DNA of 57,134 nt. Source: an uncultured Verrucomicrobiota bacterium. GTDB taxonomy: Bacteria > Verrucomicrobiota > Verrucomicrobiia > Verrucomicrobiales > Verrucomicrobiaceae. Location of the stretch: NCBI GenBank assembly GCA_903848465.1, contig CAINGK010000227.1, positions 1 through 57,134 of the forward strand, in the 5' to 3' direction. Shown here in pieces: positions 34,382 to 42,790 of this stretch. The translations under genes and the position numbers were made by a program. Under the pieces are notes generated by a model. That model had not been told where the DNA came from. It searched no databases and was given only the letters and a program-made list of their open reading frames with translations. Positions within the stretch are counted from its first letter, which is position 1. The number at the start of each line of letters is the position of its first letter.

Positions 34382-34948
34382 ATGAGCCAGCCAGAATTCA
34401 GCGAAGAAGACCTGCTCCAGCGTGCTGGACGCGGGGATGCGCGTGCGTTCGACCAGCTGTATGACCGGATGGCACCACGTCTTTTTGGTTTGCTGCGCCA
34501 GATGTTGCATGACGAGCGTGAGGCAGAAGACATCCTGCAGGACGGTTTTGTGCTGCTCTGGGAGCGCGCCTCCACTTTTGACGCGGACCGCAGCAAGGCC
34601 TTCACCTGGGCGGTGATGCTCTTCCGCCATAAGGCGATTGACCGCATGCGCATGCTGGGCCGCCGCAATCGCCTGGTGGACAGCGCAGTGCTGGAACAGA
34701 CCATCCTGGCGGCTCCTTCCCACGTCAGCGTGGACGAAGAAGTGCAGGCCAACGAACGTGGTCTCGTGGTGCATGAGGCACTGAACGAACTGCCCAAAGA
34801 ACAGCGTCAGTTGATTGAATTCGCATTCCTAAAAGGCCTCACCCATCATGTGATCGCCGAATCGCTGGGCATTCCGCTCGGCACCGTTAAAACCAACATC
34901 CGCCGTGGGCTGCTGCGCCTGCGCGACCTTTTGAAAGGAGGCGCATGA
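34382..34948 (+). CDS. ECF-type RNA polymerase sigma factor
   Basis: Group 4 sigma factor with region 2 (FDQLYDRMAPRLFGLLRQML and AEDILQDGFVLLWERASTFD, about residues 22-65) and region 4 (LNELPKEQRQLIEFAFLKGLTHHVIAESLGIPLGTVKTNIRRGL, about 128-175). The start at 34382 (MSQPEFSEEDLLQ) is the first ATG that gives a standard sigma N-terminus; the open frame extends upstream to 34310. It is 188 residues. The stop codon overlaps the start of the adjacent RskA-like anti-sigma factor, so the pair is translationally coupled. The similarity to SigK-type factors, with the RskA partner, suggests a membrane-signal response. The signal is unknown. Confidence 0.92.
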   Translation: MSQPEFSEEDLLQRAGRGDARAFDQLYDRMAPRLFGLLRQMLHDEREAEDILQDGFVLLWERASTFDADRSKAFTWAVMLFRHKAIDRMRMLGRRNRLVDSAVLEQTILAAPSHVSVDEEVQANERGLVVHEALNELPKEQRQLIEFAFLKGLTHHVIAESLGIPLGTVKTNIRRGLLRLRDLLKGGA

Positions 34949-35862
34949 TGGACGAGGAACGTTTTGAAGAACTGGCCGCCATGAATGCACTCGGCATGCT
35001 GGAGAACGACGAGAAGCGTGCTCTCGACGGTGCCATCGCGCGCGACAAAGAGGTGCGCGCCCTCACTCTTGAACTGGAGCAGGTGACAGCGGAGCTGGCC
35101 TATCTTATCCAGCCGGTGGAACCACCTGCCAACATGAAGAAACGCATCCGTGCCAAGATGCGTGCCAAAGGTGTCAAGGGGGCTGGTATTTCACGCGGCG
35201 TCGTCATCGGCGGCACTGGCTGGGCGCTGGCGGCCGGTTTGGCTGTGGCCTCGGTCTGGCTCTGGCAGGAACGTGCCGGCATGACTCAGCAGCTTGCAGC
35301 GGCATCGCGCGCCATGGCCCCGGTGAACACGGCCACTCCCGTGGTGGATGATGGCAAAACGCGTACGCTGGAGGAAGAACTTAAAAAACGCCGGGATGAA
35401 TTCGAGGCGCAGAAGCGGGCACTTGCCGCAGAGATCGAGTCGCTGCACAAGCAGGAGACCGACTCCAAGGCACAAACCGCCAAGCTCACTGCCGAAGTCG
35501 CGGCGCTGAAACTTCAGGAGCAGCAGTCGCAGCTCCAGATCGCCACCTTGCAGAGCAAGGTCTGGGAATATCGCAAGAGTGAAATGCTCGTCGTCTGGGA
35601 CCAGAAGCGCAGTCAGGGTGTGGTGGTGCTGGACAAGATGCCCAAGGTGCAATCTGACCAAGATTACCAGCTCTGGGTCGTGGATCCAAGCAAGCCCGAT
35701 CCGGTGAGCGCCGGTGTGGTGACTGTCGATGCCAAAGGCTCCGTGACGGCCAACTTCAAGACCGTCGAAGCCGTCACCGGCGAGGCCAAGTTCGCACTCA
35801 GCATCGAGAAAAAAGGCGGTGTGCCCAAGAGCGAAGGACAGCTCTTGATGGTTGGGCCGTGA
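34945..35862 (+). CDS. RskA-family anti-sigma factor
   Basis: Membrane-anchored regulator of the adjoining ECF sigma factor. The N-terminal cytoplasmic part (FEELAAMNALGMLENDEKRAL, about 1-65) matches the anti-sigma binding domain. One transmembrane segment follows at about 90-112 (GVVIGGTGWALAAGLAVASVWLW), then a coiled coil (about 130-205), then the RskA C-terminal domain (GVVVLDKMPKVQSDQDYQLWVVDPSKPDPVSAGVV, about 225-305). It starts at ATG 34945 within the stop of the sigma gene (ATGA overlap), with a strong AAAGGAGG site at 34934-34941. The long periplasmic coiled coil between membrane and RskA domain is larger than in SigK-RskA pairs. Release presumably needs regulated proteolysis. Confidence 0.88.
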   Translation: MMDEERFEELAAMNALGMLENDEKRALDGAIARDKEVRALTLELEQVTAELAYLIQPVEPPANMKKRIRAKMRAKGVKGAGISRGVVIGGTGWALAAGLAVASVWLWQERAGMTQQLAAASRAMAPVNTATPVVDDGKTRTLEEELKKRRDEFEAQKRALAAEIESLHKQETDSKAQTAKLTAEVAALKLQEQQSQLQIATLQSKVWEYRKSEMLVVWDQKRSQGVVVLDKMPKVQSDQDYQLWVVDPSKPDPVSAGVVTVDAKGSVTANFKTVEAVTGEAKFALSIEKKGGVPKSEGQLLMVGP

Positions 35863-35869
35863 GTTAGGC

Positions 35870-35885
35870 TCCGCATTTCTGCGGA
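35870..35885. terminator. Hairpin between convergent anti-sigma and efflux genes
   Basis: Perfect 6-bp stem TCCGCA (35870-35875) and TGCGGA (35880-35885) with a TTTC loop, in the 43-bp gap where the anti-sigma gene and the RND outer-membrane factor gene converge. The plus side is followed by ACGTTTAACC, so the T-tract is poor. Probably a bidirectional 3' end. Confidence 0.45.
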
Positions 35886-35905
35886 ACGTTTAACCGGCAC
35901 AAATC

Positions 35906-37300
35906 TCAACCATTCCAGCCGCCGCCCATGGCCTTGTAAATGCTCACCCAGGCCGTTGCGACGCGGGTGCGGCTGACGACAATGTCGTTCTGCGCACCGA
36001 GCGCGACACGTTCCGCATCAAGCACCGTGAGGAAATCGGCAATCCCGTCCTGGTAGCGTTTGCGCGCCAGGGTAGCGGCTTCACGGGCGGAGGCGGCTGA
36101 GGCCTCCAGATGGTGCAGCCGGAGGCGCTCACGATCATAAACAGTGAGTGCGTTTTCCGTTTCCTCCAGCGCTAGAAGCACGGTCTGCTCGTAGCGAGCG
36201 AGAGCGGCATCGGCACGACGCCCGGCGGCGGCGATCTGCTGGCGCACCCGGCCAAGATTGAAAGCGGCCCAGGTGATGCGCGGGCCAAAACTGAAGCCGT
36301 CGGCATTAGGCCGATCTGTCATGTAGGAGAGCGTGGCAGCTTCGAAACCGATGCGTCCGTTGAAGGTGACCCGTGGGAACAAATCTGCCACCGCGACTCC
36401 GACACGGGCGGTTTCAGCCGCCAGGATGTTTTCAGCGGTGCGAATGTCAGGCCGTCGGCGCAGCAGCTCTTCAGGTTTGACGATGCCGATTTGACTCGGC
36501 ACGGCAGGCTGCTTTTTGCTGATCTGTAGCCGCGCACGGAGTACGGAGGGATTCTGCCCGCACAAGACGGCGATGCGATGGATGGACCTAGCGATGTTCT
36601 CCTGGTAGGTGGGGATTTGCGCCAGGGTGGCGTTCCACAGCGCATTGGCCCGGGCGACATCGAGCTGGGTGCCACGGCCACCCTTGAGAGAAGCCTGAGC
36701 GATATGCAGGGCATCCAACTGATTGCTGGCGTTTTCATTCGCCACGGTGAGCTGAGCCTGGGAACCGCGCAGTTCCATGTAGTTGGAGGCAACCTCTGAC
36801 TGCAACGTGATCAACATGTCGTGCAGATTCGTGTTCATGGCACCCGAGTTTGCTTTGGCGGCTTTGACGGAGTTGCGGATGCGCCCGAAGAAGTCCAGCT
36901 CCCAGTCGGCATCAAACCCAGTGCGGTACAGCTCGTAATCCCGGGTGCGCAGGCCAGAGAAGGAGCTGGCACCATTGCGGGTGTTTTCATAGCTCGATCC
37001 CAAAGTGACCGTCGGCGCATAGTTGAAGCGCGATTCACGCCACAGAGCACGCGCCTCCAGCACACGTGACCGCGAGGCGCTGAGATCTTTGTTCTGCGCT
37101 TCGGCTAGGCCCACCAGTTCGTTCAGTGTGCTGTCGTTGAGCTTGCGCCACCAGGCGGCATCCACTTCGGCTGCCCGCGCTGCATTCGCCCGTGAGGCGA
37201 AGTCGTCAGGCATCTTGGGCTGCGGTTTGACGAACTTCGGCCCCACATTGCAGCCGGAAACCACGCAGATGATGAACAGGAATGGTTTAATGAGCTTCAT
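35906..37300 (-). CDS. RND efflux outer-membrane factor (NodT/OprM family lipoprotein)
   Basis: TolC-like trimeric outer-membrane channel for the adjacent RND pump. Starting at 37300 gives a lipoprotein signal (MKLIKPFLFIICVVSGC, lipid-attached Cys at 17) and mature N-terminus NVGPKFVKP, the usual OprM/NodT beginning. Two outer-membrane efflux repeats follow (about 60-250 and 275-455), with TELLRR-like EELLRRRPDIRTAENILAAETARVGVAVADLFPRV, the family's most recognisable stretch. It is 464 residues. The start lies 14 bp inside the 3' end of the pump gene, so translation is coupled. The frame is open further upstream, but only as a shadow of the pump gene. Confidence 0.93.
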   Translation of the reverse strand: MKLIKPFLFIICVVSGCNVGPKFVKPQPKMPDDFASRANAARAAEVDAAWWRKLNDSTLNELVGLAEAQNKDLSASRSRVLEARALWRESRFNYAPTVTLGSSYENTRNGASSFSGLRTRDYELYRTGFDADWELDFFGRIRNSVKAAKANSGAMNTNLHDMLITLQSEVASNYMELRGSQAQLTVANENASNQLDALHIAQASLKGGRGTQLDVARANALWNATLAQIPTYQENIARSIHRIAVLCGQNPSVLRARLQISKKQPAVPSQIGIVKPEELLRRRPDIRTAENILAAETARVGVAVADLFPRVTFNGRIGFEAATLSYMTDRPNADGFSFGPRITWAAFNLGRVRQQIAAAGRRADAALARYEQTVLLALEETENALTVYDRERLRLHHLEASAASAREAATLARKRYQDGIADFLTVLDAERVALGAQNDIVVSRTRVATAWVSIYKAMGGGWNG

Positions 37301-40300
37301 GCAGCGTTGGGGAAGTGGCGGCGGGTTGAGTGCTTGCACGGCGTTCGACGAAGGCGCGGAGGATGACATAAAACACAGGCGTGAAGAGCAGGCCGAAGAT
37401 GGTGACGCCCAGCATGCCGAAGAACACCGCCGTGCCGAGTGCTTGGCGCATCTCCGCACCCGCGCCCTTGGCTAGCACGAGCGGCAGCACGCCGAGGATG
37501 AAGGCGAAGCTGGTCATCAAAATGGGGCGCAGTCGCAGGCGGCAGGCTTCCACTGCGGCTTTGACGCGGTCCATGCCCGTGTCCTGCAATTGCTTGGCGA
37601 ATTCGACAATGAGGATGGCGTTTTTGGCTGCGAGTCCGACGAGCACGACGAGCCCGATCTGCGTGAAAATGTTGTTGTCCTGTCCCCGCAGCCACACGCC
37701 GCCGATGGCGGAGAGCAGACACATGGGCACGATCAGGATGATGGCCATCGGCATGCTCCAGCTTTCATACTGCGCAGAGAGCACCAGGAAAACGAAGATG
37801 ACGCAGAGCGGGAAGATGTAGAAGAGCGTGTCGCCGGCGAGAATCTGCTGATAAGTGAGGTCGGTCCACTCGATGGCAAAGCCCACAGGCAGGTTCGCTT
37901 TGGCCAGTCGCTCGATCTTCTCGATCATCTGCCCGGAACTGACGCCCGGCAGCGTGTTGCCGTTGATGTCCGCCGAGTAGTAAAGGTTGTAACGCTGCAC
38001 GCGGTCAGCCCCGCCGGTCTTGATGACTTTGACGAGCGCGGCTAGCGGCACCATGTCACCGGCTTGATTGCGGATCTTGATGCGGCCAACATCCGTCGGG
38101 TCTTTGCGGAAGGCGGCTTCTGCCTGGGCAGTGACCTGATAGGTGCGGCCGAAGAGGTTGAAGTCATTCACATAGACAGAGCCGAGATAAATCTGCAGCG
38201 CTTCGTTCAGGTCCGCCAGGGAGACGCCCATGGTTTTCGCCTGCGCACGATTGATTTCGAGTTTGAACTGCGGGCTCTTGGCGCGGAATCCGGTGATGAG
38301 CGAGATCAGACCCGGCTCCTGCTGCGCGGCAGCGAGGAGTTTTTGCGTTGCGGCTTCGAGCGCAGGCAGACCGGCGTTGTTGAGATCCTGCACCTGGATT
38401 TTGAAACCGCCCGCATTGCCCAGACCGCGCAACGGTGGCGGTGGCAGCACCAGCACCCGGCCTTCTTGAATCGTCGCAAATTTTTGGCGGATGACGGCGA
38501 GGATGCCCTCACCTTTGAGCTCGGGAGCCTGACGTTTGGCAAAGTCATCAAAGACCAGGAAGGCAGCACCGACGTTGGGCTGGTTGGCCTGTAGAACGGA
38601 GGAGTAGCCGGAGATGGCAAAGGTGTGGGAGATCCCGGGGATTTCTCGTGCCATGGCGTCCATTTTCTTCACCACGGTGTCGGTGCGTTCGAAGGCTGCT
38701 GCATCTGGCAATTGAACCAGCACGATGGCGTAACCCATGTCCTGGGAAGGAATAAATCCGGCAGGCACATCTTGGAACAACTTCCCTGCCAGACCGATCA
38801 ATGCTGCGTATCCAATCAGCACGATCACGGACAGACGGATGAGTTTGCCAACCAGTCCGGCATAGAGATCTGAACTGAACTGGAACACGCGGTTGAACGC
38901 GCGGAAGAACCAGCCAAACAAGAAGTTCAGTAGGCGGCTGAAACGATCCGGCTTCACCCCATGCGGCTGCAGCAGGATGGCGCAAAGGGCAGGGCTGAGC
39001 GTGAGCGAATTGAATGCCGAGATGACGGTGGACACCGCGATGGTGAGGGCAAACTGCCGGTAGAACTGGCCGGTGATGCCACTGATGAAACCCGTGGGCA
39101 CAAACACCGCACACAGCACCAGCGCCACGGCGATGACGGCACCGCTCACCTCGTTCATGGCCTGCACGGATGCATCATGCGGAGATAACCCCTTGGCGAT
39201 ATTACGTTCCACGTTTTCGACGACGACGATGGCGTCATCGACAACGATGCCGATGGCGAGCACCAGGCCGAACAGGGAAAGATTGTTCAATGAGAAACCC
39301 ATCAATTGCATCACCGCCAGCGTGCCAATGAGAGACACGGGAACGGCAAGCAGCGGAATGACGGAGGCGCGCCAGCTTTGCAGGAAAATGATGACAACAA
39401 AGACGACGAGCAGGATCGCCTCCGCCAGCGTGTGCAGCACAGACTCGATCGAGGAGCGGACGAACTTGGTGGTGTCGTAGTTGATCTTGTAATCGACGCC
39501 CGGCGGAAAGCGCAGCTTGAGCTCTTCGAGCCGTTTGTAAACGGCGTCGGCGGTTGCAATGGCATTGCTGCCAGGAAGCTGGAACACGCGGAGTGACACC
39601 GCATTGTAACCGTCCATGTAGGTGCGGCTGGAGTAGTCGCGCGAGCCGAGTTCGATGCGGGCGACGTTGGCCAAGCGCACCACGTCACCCTGCTTGCCAG
39701 TCTTGAGCACGATGTCGCCAAATTCTTCCGCCTTCTTCAGTCGTCCCGGAGCGGTGAGGGTGTATTGAAAGTCAGAGCCTGCGGCGGCCGGAGGCTGTCC
39801 CAGAGAGCCAGCGGCCACCTGTACGTTTTGCTCGCGAATCGCACGCACGATGTCCCCCGCCGTCAGCCCCAGGCCGGCGATTTTTTCAGGATCAAGCCAG
39901 ATCCGCATCGAGTAGTCCATCCCACCGAGGGCGGAGGCTTCCGCCACACCAGGAATACGGGCGAGTTCATTCTGAATCTGCAGGATGCAGTAGTTGCTCA
40001 GATACGAGACATCACGCGAGCCGTCAGGACTGTAGAACTGAGCCGACAACGTCAGGTCGGGCGAGCGCTTGTTCACATTGACGCCCAGTCGGCGCACCTC
40101 CTCCGGCAGGCGCGAGATGGCCGTGTTCACGCGGTTTTGCACCAGCACCTGCGCCTCATCCAGATCCGTGTTGAGACGGAAGGTGACGGTGATCTGCACA
40201 CGACCGTCACTCGTGGACGATGAAGAGAGATACAGCATGTTCTCGATGCCGTTGATCTCCTGTTCCAAGGGCGTAGAAACGGTTTCCGCCAGCGTGCGTG

Positions 40301-40466
40301 CATCCGCGCCGGGATACATCGCCGAGACCACCACCGTGGGCGGAATGACCTCGGGGTATTGCGCAATGGGCAGCGACACATAAGCCAGGGCACCCAGCAT
40401 CGTGATGACGATGCTCAGCACGGCCGCAAAGATGGGCCGGTTCACGAAAAAGCGGGCGAAATTCAT
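37287..40466 (-). CDS. RND multidrug efflux permease (HAE1/AcrB family)
   Basis: Proton-driven inner-membrane pump of a tripartite drug exporter. The N-terminus (MNFARFFVNRPIFAAVLSIVITMLG) and the periplasmic part (GADARTLAETVSTPLEQEINGIENMLYLSSSS) are typical of AcrB/MexB proteins. The proton-relay pair sits in TM4 (GIVVDDAIVVVENVERNI, about residues 400-417). Twelve membrane segments, two large periplasmic loops and a length of 1059 residues all fit HAE1 members. It lies between the adaptor gene (6 bp upstream) and the outer-membrane factor gene (14-bp overlap), forming a complete operon that exports amphiphilic compounds from the periplasm and membrane. A LysR regulator is divergent from the operon. 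Confidence 0.96.
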   Translation of the reverse strand: MNFARFFVNRPIFAAVLSIVITMLGALAYVSLPIAQYPEVIPPTVVVSAMYPGADARTLAETVSTPLEQEINGIENMLYLSSSSTSDGRVQITVTFRLNTDLDEAQVLVQNRVNTAISRLPEEVRRLGVNVNKRSPDLTLSAQFYSPDGSRDVSYLSNYCILQIQNELARIPGVAEASALGGMDYSMRIWLDPEKIAGLGLTAGDIVRAIREQNVQVAAGSLGQPPAAAGSDFQYTLTAPGRLKKAEEFGDIVLKTGKQGDVVRLANVARIELGSRDYSSRTYMDGYNAVSLRVFQLPGSNAIATADAVYKRLEELKLRFPPGVDYKINYDTTKFVRSSIESVLHTLAEAILLVVFVVIIFLQSWRASVIPLLAVPVSLIGTLAVMQLMGFSLNNLSLFGLVLAIGIVVDDAIVVVENVERNIAKGLSPHDASVQAMNEVSGAVIAVALVLCAVFVPTGFISGITGQFYRQFALTIAVSTVISAFNSLTLSPALCAILLQPHGVKPDRFSRLLNFLFGWFFRAFNRVFQFSSDLYAGLVGKLIRLSVIVLIGYAALIGLAGKLFQDVPAGFIPSQDMGYAIVLVQLPDAAAFERTDTVVKKMDAMAREIPGISHTFAISGYSSVLQANQPNVGAAFLVFDDFAKRQAPELKGEGILAVIRQKFATIQEGRVLVLPPPPLRGLGNAGGFKIQVQDLNNAGLPALEAATQKLLAAAQQEPGLISLITGFRAKSPQFKLEINRAQAKTMGVSLADLNEALQIYLGSVYVNDFNLFGRTYQVTAQAEAAFRKDPTDVGRIKIRNQAGDMVPLAALVKVIKTGGADRVQRYNLYYSADINGNTLPGVSSGQMIEKIERLAKANLPVGFAIEWTDLTYQQILAGDTLFYIFPLCVIFVFLVLSAQYESWSMPMAIILIVPMCLLSAIGGVWLRGQDNNIFTQIGLVVLVGLAAKNAILIVEFAKQLQDTGMDRVKAAVEACRLRLRPILMTSFAFILGVLPLVLAKGAGAEMRQALGTAVFFGMLGVTIFGLLFTPVFYVILRAFVERRASTQPAATSPTLHEAH

Positions 40467-40472
40467 GATGAT

Positions 40473-41636
40473 TTACTTGGTGGCCGCCGCTGGCAGCATG
40501 TCCGTCAGTGTGGCCTTCACCTTGACTCCGTTGCGCACGCTCATAAGTCCGAGCACGACCACGCGATCATCCGCCTTCAAGCCGCTGCGCACGATGCGCA
40601 GACCATCGAGCAAAGGCCCGAGCGTGACGGAGCGATACACGGCCTTGTCTTCCGCATCAAGCGCCCAAACAAAGCTGCTGCCCTGGTCATCTCCCACGGC
40701 CGAATCACGAATGAGCAGGCCGTCGTATTCACCACCGCCGGGAATGCGAATCTTGGCGAAGAAACCGGGTGCCATCAAACGGTCGGCATTCGGAAACACG
40801 GCTCGGGCACGAATGGTGCCGGTGGCAGGATTGATCTGATTGTCCACAAAATCGACCTCGCCATGGTGCGGCCAGCCTTCCTGATTGATGAGCGCCATCT
40901 CGGCGGGAATTCGTTCAAACATTGCGCTCACCCGCTCGCCGCTCTTGTGCATCTCGCGGTATTTGAGCACCGAGCGCTCATCGGCTTCGATCTCGCAGTA
41001 AATGGGGTCAAGCTCCACTAGGGTGGTCAGCAGCGTGGTGTTTTGGGTGCCGCCGCTGACGAGGTTGCCCTCGGTCACGCGTGCGTCACTGATGCGTCCG
41101 CTGATGGGGGCGCGAATTTCGGTAAACTCGAGATCCAGCTTGGCGGCGCGCAGAGCCGCCTCCGCGCCACGCACACCGGCCCGCTCGCCCGTGGCGCTTT
41201 TGATGCGGCGCTCGGATTCCTCCACAGAAATCGCCTGCCCCTGGCGCAGGGCCGTGGCGTTTTTGGCTTCGACGCCGGCGAGTTCAGCTACCGTTTTCGC
41301 CTGAGCAAGCATGGCCTCGGCGCGCTCGACGATGGCTTCATAGGGGCGCGGGTCGATGGTGAACAGTAGGTCTCCCGCCTTGACCTCGGTGCCTTCTTTG
41401 AAGCTGACCTTGGTGATATAGCCGGAGACGCGCGAATGAATCTCGACGCGTTTGCGCGCAGTCAGGCGTCCAGTGAACTCATCCCAGTCCTTGAGATGGC
41501 GTGGAATGGGTTTGGCGACGGTCACTTCCGGCGTGGCTGCGGCTGGCGGTCCACCTGGGCCAGCGGCGTTGCGTTTGCAACTGGTCAGGGAACTCATGAT
41601 GAGCAGGCCTGCCATGGCATGCCGCCAGGTTGGCAT
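40473..41636 (-). CDS. RND efflux periplasmic adaptor (membrane fusion protein)
   Basis: Lipid-anchored adaptor that joins the RND pump to its outer-membrane channel. From 41636 the signal is MPTWRHAMAGLLIMSSLTSC, with the lipobox ending at Cys-20; in-frame ATGs at 41669 and 41675 would only lengthen the signal. A lipoyl-like barrel (VEIHSRVSGYITKVSFKEGTEVKAGDLLFTIDP), an alpha hairpin (RAEAMLAQAKTVAELAGVEAK...), the second lipoyl half (LDLEFTEIRAPISGRISDARVTEGNLV) and a beta-barrel follow in the standard AcrA order. It is the first gene of the adaptor-pump-channel operon. Confidence 0.93.
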   Translation of the reverse strand: MPTWRHAMAGLLIMSSLTSCKRNAAGPGGPPAAATPEVTVAKPIPRHLKDWDEFTGRLTARKRVEIHSRVSGYITKVSFKEGTEVKAGDLLFTIDPRPYEAIVERAEAMLAQAKTVAELAGVEAKNATALRQGQAISVEESERRIKSATGERAGVRGAEAALRAAKLDLEFTEIRAPISGRISDARVTEGNLVSGGTQNTTLLTTLVELDPIYCEIEADERSVLKYREMHKSGERVSAMFERIPAEMALINQEGWPHHGEVDFVDNQINPATGTIRARAVFPNADRLMAPGFFAKIRIPGGGEYDGLLIRDSAVGDDQGSSFVWALDAEDKAVYRSVTLGPLLDGLRIVRSGLKADDRVVVLGLMSVRNGVKVKATLTDMLPAAATK

Positions 41637-41675
41637 AAAGAGACTCGGATAAAGCGGTGCGCGTTGCATGGCCAA

Positions 41676-41739
41676 GAGTTACGAACATGGCGGCATCTTA
41701 AACAGTGCATATACGACATATCGGTTATACATTAAATGA
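41676..41739. promoter_or_regulatory. Divergent efflux/LysR control region
   Basis: A 64-bp AT-rich gap (or about 100 bp from the chosen adaptor start) between the efflux operon and the divergent LysR gene. It contains a 9-bp stepped repeat with CATAT at 41708-41712 and 41717-41721 and a TATAC near 41726, a layout compatible with LysR-type binding. No strict T-N11-A dyad was found, so this is a positional inference. Confidence 0.35.
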
Positions 41740-42669
41740 ATGACCAGCCTGAACGACCTTCAGCATATTCGTGAATTTGTCCAGATTGCCGACTCTGGCA
41801 GCATTTCGCGCGCCGCCAAAGTTCTTGGCATTGCACAGCCTACGCTGAGTCGGCATCTGGCAGCTTTGGAGGCGCAGATTGGTGCGCCGCTCATTCGCCG
41901 GGACACACATACGATGAGTCTGACCACTGCCGGAATCATTGTGTTGGCAGACGCTCGCGAGCTGCTCACGCTCGCGGATCGCATGGGCAGCCGCCTACGT
42001 TCTGAGCGCCACTCTCTGCGTGGGCACCTACGCATGGTCTCCGTGGTGGATGTGGGGCAGTGGATCGTCTCTCGCGTGCTTTCAAGGTTTCAAAAGTTGC
42101 ATCCTGATGTCACAACCGAGCTGCATCTGATCAATCGTCCGACCAAGTTCATCAAAGAGGGCTTTGATTGCGGCATCATGGTCGGCGCACTCACGGATCG
42201 TCGGGTCACAATTCGCAAGATCGCCCAGCTTAGCCGGCGCATTGTTGCGGCACCGTCGCTGTTGAAAAATCATGCTTTGCCCGCTCGTCCGGATGACCTG
42301 AAGGAGCTGCCTTGGTTAGGAATTTTGCAGCCGCATTTCTATTCGCGTGACCGGGTCGATCTGGAACGGGCGAAACAGATCAAGAAGCTCAAATTCCTGC
42401 CCGCCATGCTGCTGGACACCGTCACCGCCTTGCGTGAGGCCGCCATTGAGGGGGCTGGATTTACCATTCTGCCGGAGTGGATGGCCGCGCGTGACATCAA
42501 TGCCGGGAGGCTGGTGCAACTGCTGCCGGACTGGCATCTGGCCCCCCTCGACTTGCAAATCGCCCACGCCGCTCACGAGCACCTGCCGCAGCGGGTGAAA
42601 AGCCTCATCGAATACCTGGAGCAGGAGCTCCCCCTCGAAATCCACCGGCTAGATCTCAACGAGCGGTAG
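41740..42669 (+). CDS. LysR-family transcriptional regulator
   Basis: DNA-binding regulator with an N-terminal winged helix-turn-helix (LQHIREFVQIADSGSISRAAKVLGIAQPTLSRHLAALEAQIGAPLIRRD, about residues 6-55) and a C-terminal periplasmic-binding-protein-like effector domain (about 90-295; e.g. LRMVSVVDVGQWIVSRVLSRFQKLHPDVTTELHLI). The C-terminal domain shows the AVREAAIEGAGFTILPEWMA-like region (LREAAIEGAGFTILPEWM) seen in CrgA/AphB-type members. It is 309 residues. Its divergent position to the adaptor gene makes it the likely regulator of the efflux operon. The inducer is unknown. No Shine-Dalgarno sequence precedes the ATG. Confidence 0.92.
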   Translation: MTSLNDLQHIREFVQIADSGSISRAAKVLGIAQPTLSRHLAALEAQIGAPLIRRDTHTMSLTTAGIIVLADARELLTLADRMGSRLRSERHSLRGHLRMVSVVDVGQWIVSRVLSRFQKLHPDVTTELHLINRPTKFIKEGFDCGIMVGALTDRRVTIRKIAQLSRRIVAAPSLLKNHALPARPDDLKELPWLGILQPHFYSRDRVDLERAKQIKKLKFLPAMLLDTVTALREAAIEGAGFTILPEWMAARDINAGRLVQLLPDWHLAPLDLQIAHAAHEHLPQRVKSLIEYLEQELPLEIHRLDLNER

Positions 42670-42681
42670 GCGTCACGCCTA
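42666..42681. repeat. GTAG-led short palindrome at lysR stop codon
   Basis: TAGGCGT (42667-42673), C, ACGCCTA (42675-42681): a perfect 7-1-7 inverted repeat that starts at GTAG (42666-42669) and includes the lysR stop codon. It could be a short REP-like unit or a weak terminator stem (TAGGC/GCCTA with loop GTCAC). Nothing else was identified in the 121 bp before pgk. Confidence 0.35.
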
Positions 42682-42790
42682 TCTATTGGGCCAGTCCCGC
42701 AAAAAATTGCATGCGCAACGAGCACGCTCTGTGCTAGGAATCCGCCCCCACGCCGCCTTGCGGCCAGTTGACCCCCATCAAAAAAACACC

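Noticed and set aside
41701..41735. Perfect LysR T-N11-A operator dyad between efflux operon and lysR
   Set aside because: The AT-rich stretch has stepped CATAT/TATAC repeats but is not a true inverted dyad when compared base by base.
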